Source: Streptomyces sp. 840.1
Lineage (GTDB): Bacteria > Actinomycetota > Actinomycetes > Streptomycetales > Streptomycetaceae
Direction: 5' to 3'
Length of the DNA: 64,000 bases
Assembly (NCBI RefSeq): GCF_003751445.1
Contig: NZ_RJUU01000001.1
Coordinates: 3,663,001 to 3,727,000 of the forward strand
Part shown: in pieces, positions 63,672 to 64,000 of the stretch
How the letters are laid out: the number at the start of each line of letters is the position of its first letter
Numbering within the stretch: position 1 is the stretch's first letter
The notes under the pieces: model-generated
Databases searched by the model: none
What the model was told of the DNA's origin: nothing
What the model saw: only the letters and a program-made list of their open reading frames with translations
Program-made: the position numbers and the translations under genes

Positions 63672-63799
63672 CTCGCTCGTCGCCACGCCCTCACACTGAC
63701 ACGACCCGCAAGATCCGCCGCGGCATTTCTCCGCAGCACCTGGCGGAATCGAAAATCCCAGAGAGGTCCGGTGCCCGCCAACGATTCGAGCTGAGCCAC
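63668..63799 (-). CDS. Possible 43-residue protein overlapping both neighbours
   Basis: GTG 63799 shares one base with the upstream TAG (TAGTG), and its TGA overlaps the next ATG (ATGA). Such double coupling is the main support. The product (AQLESLAGTGPLWDFRFRQV, then LRRNAAADLAGRVS) is basic and helical. Codon bias is weak, so it could also be an untranslated linker. Confidence 0.4.
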   Translation of the reverse strand: MAQLESLAGTGPLWDFRFRQVLRRNAAADLAGRVSVRAWRRAR

Positions 63800-64000
63800 T
63801 AGCTCCTGTCGGCCGGTGCCCGCCCGGGGCCCCGGCGTCCGCGCCGCCCGCCGGACTCCGGGGGCGCCCAGCCAGGACCCGGCTGGTAGGCGAGCCGCCG
63901 GGTGTACCCGTACACCCCCCGGACGCCGGTGAACGCGGCTACCAGGGCCAGGCACCAGGACAACGCGTCCGGCCCCGGGCCGCGTTCGGCGAGGACGAGG
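63799..64000 (-). CDS. C-terminal part of a membrane protein (start outside window)
   Basis: 66 residues up to a TAG at 63799-63801. The visible portion has one membrane segment (ALSWCLALVAAFTGVRGVYG) followed by a cytoplasmic-looking Arg/Gly/Pro-rich tail (ESGGRRGRRGPGRAPADRS, positive-inside). It is the first visible gene of the three-gene minus-strand unit running out of the window. Family not identifiable from this fragment. Confidence 0.6.
   Translation of the reverse strand, partial: LVLAERGPGPDALSWCLALVAAFTGVRGVYGYTRRLAYQPGPGWAPPESGGRRGRRGPGRAPADRS

Overview
The window looks like chromosomal DNA of a Streptomyces or close relative. GC content is very high and third codon positions are almost all G or C. 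GTG starts are frequent, genes often overlap by 4 bases, intrinsic terminators are long GC-rich hairpins, and the gene families are typical of the genus (HTH-DUF397 pairs, DUF993, CU044_5270, RecD2, S37 peptidase). I found no rRNA, tRNA, CRISPR array or intact prophage.

Layout. 0-10 kb: a ureohydrolase translationally coupled to a ThDP enzyme; a secreted beta-lactamase-fold protein; a TetR regulator divergent from a 14-segment drug exporter across a palindrome-rich operator; a fused double-length ABC exporter. 10-18 kb: small secreted proteins, an S37 secreted peptidase and a GH3 hexosaminidase sharing a bidirectional terminator, a LysR/EamA divergent pair, a sugar-isomerase-like TIM barrel. 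18-22 kb: a LacI regulator, its probable operator, and a coupled operon (oxidoreductase, DUF993, TIM barrel) for breakdown of an unknown sugar or cyclitol. 22-33 kb: carotenoid oxygenase, HTH/DUF397 module, HxlR/NAD(P)-binding pair, an ECF sigma factor coupled to a membrane protein, RecD2 helicase and citrate synthase. 33-40 kb: copper module (copZ-copA) with a clear CsoR-type operator, then a TetR/MMPL efflux pair with two matched operators. 40-50 kb: a few small genes, then a myo-inositol catabolic operon (iolC, aldolase-like, iolB, iolD, mmsA) divergent from an IolE/IolI-like gene and ended by a perfect 15-bp hairpin. The operon lacks the inositol dehydrogenase gene, so that must lie elsewhere. 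50-58 kb: DUF4291, a frameshifted membrane protein, a small secreted protein, an unusual protein joining an extracytoplasmic S15-like peptidase to a cytoplasmic ABC ATPase with its permease, and a vWA lipoprotein. 58-64 kb: accessory DNA with a perfect 23-bp inverted repeat, an XRE/SDR pair, two IS5-type transposase remnants on either side of a 540-residue protein with a C-terminal NHLP (nitrile-hydratase-leader-like) domain, and three overlapping minus-strand genes with weaker codon bias.

The two most interesting items are the peptidase-ABC fusion plus permease (52518-56053), which looks like a one-operon peptide-resistance or peptide-processing machine, and the NHLP-tailed protein (60663-62285) in its IS-scarred setting. 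Several regulatory palindromes (4441-4493, 18872-18887, 36398-36414, 37154-37206, 43115-43154) can be read directly and assigned to neighbouring regulators with varying confidence. All functional calls rest on reading motifs and family resemblance by eye; no database search was possible.
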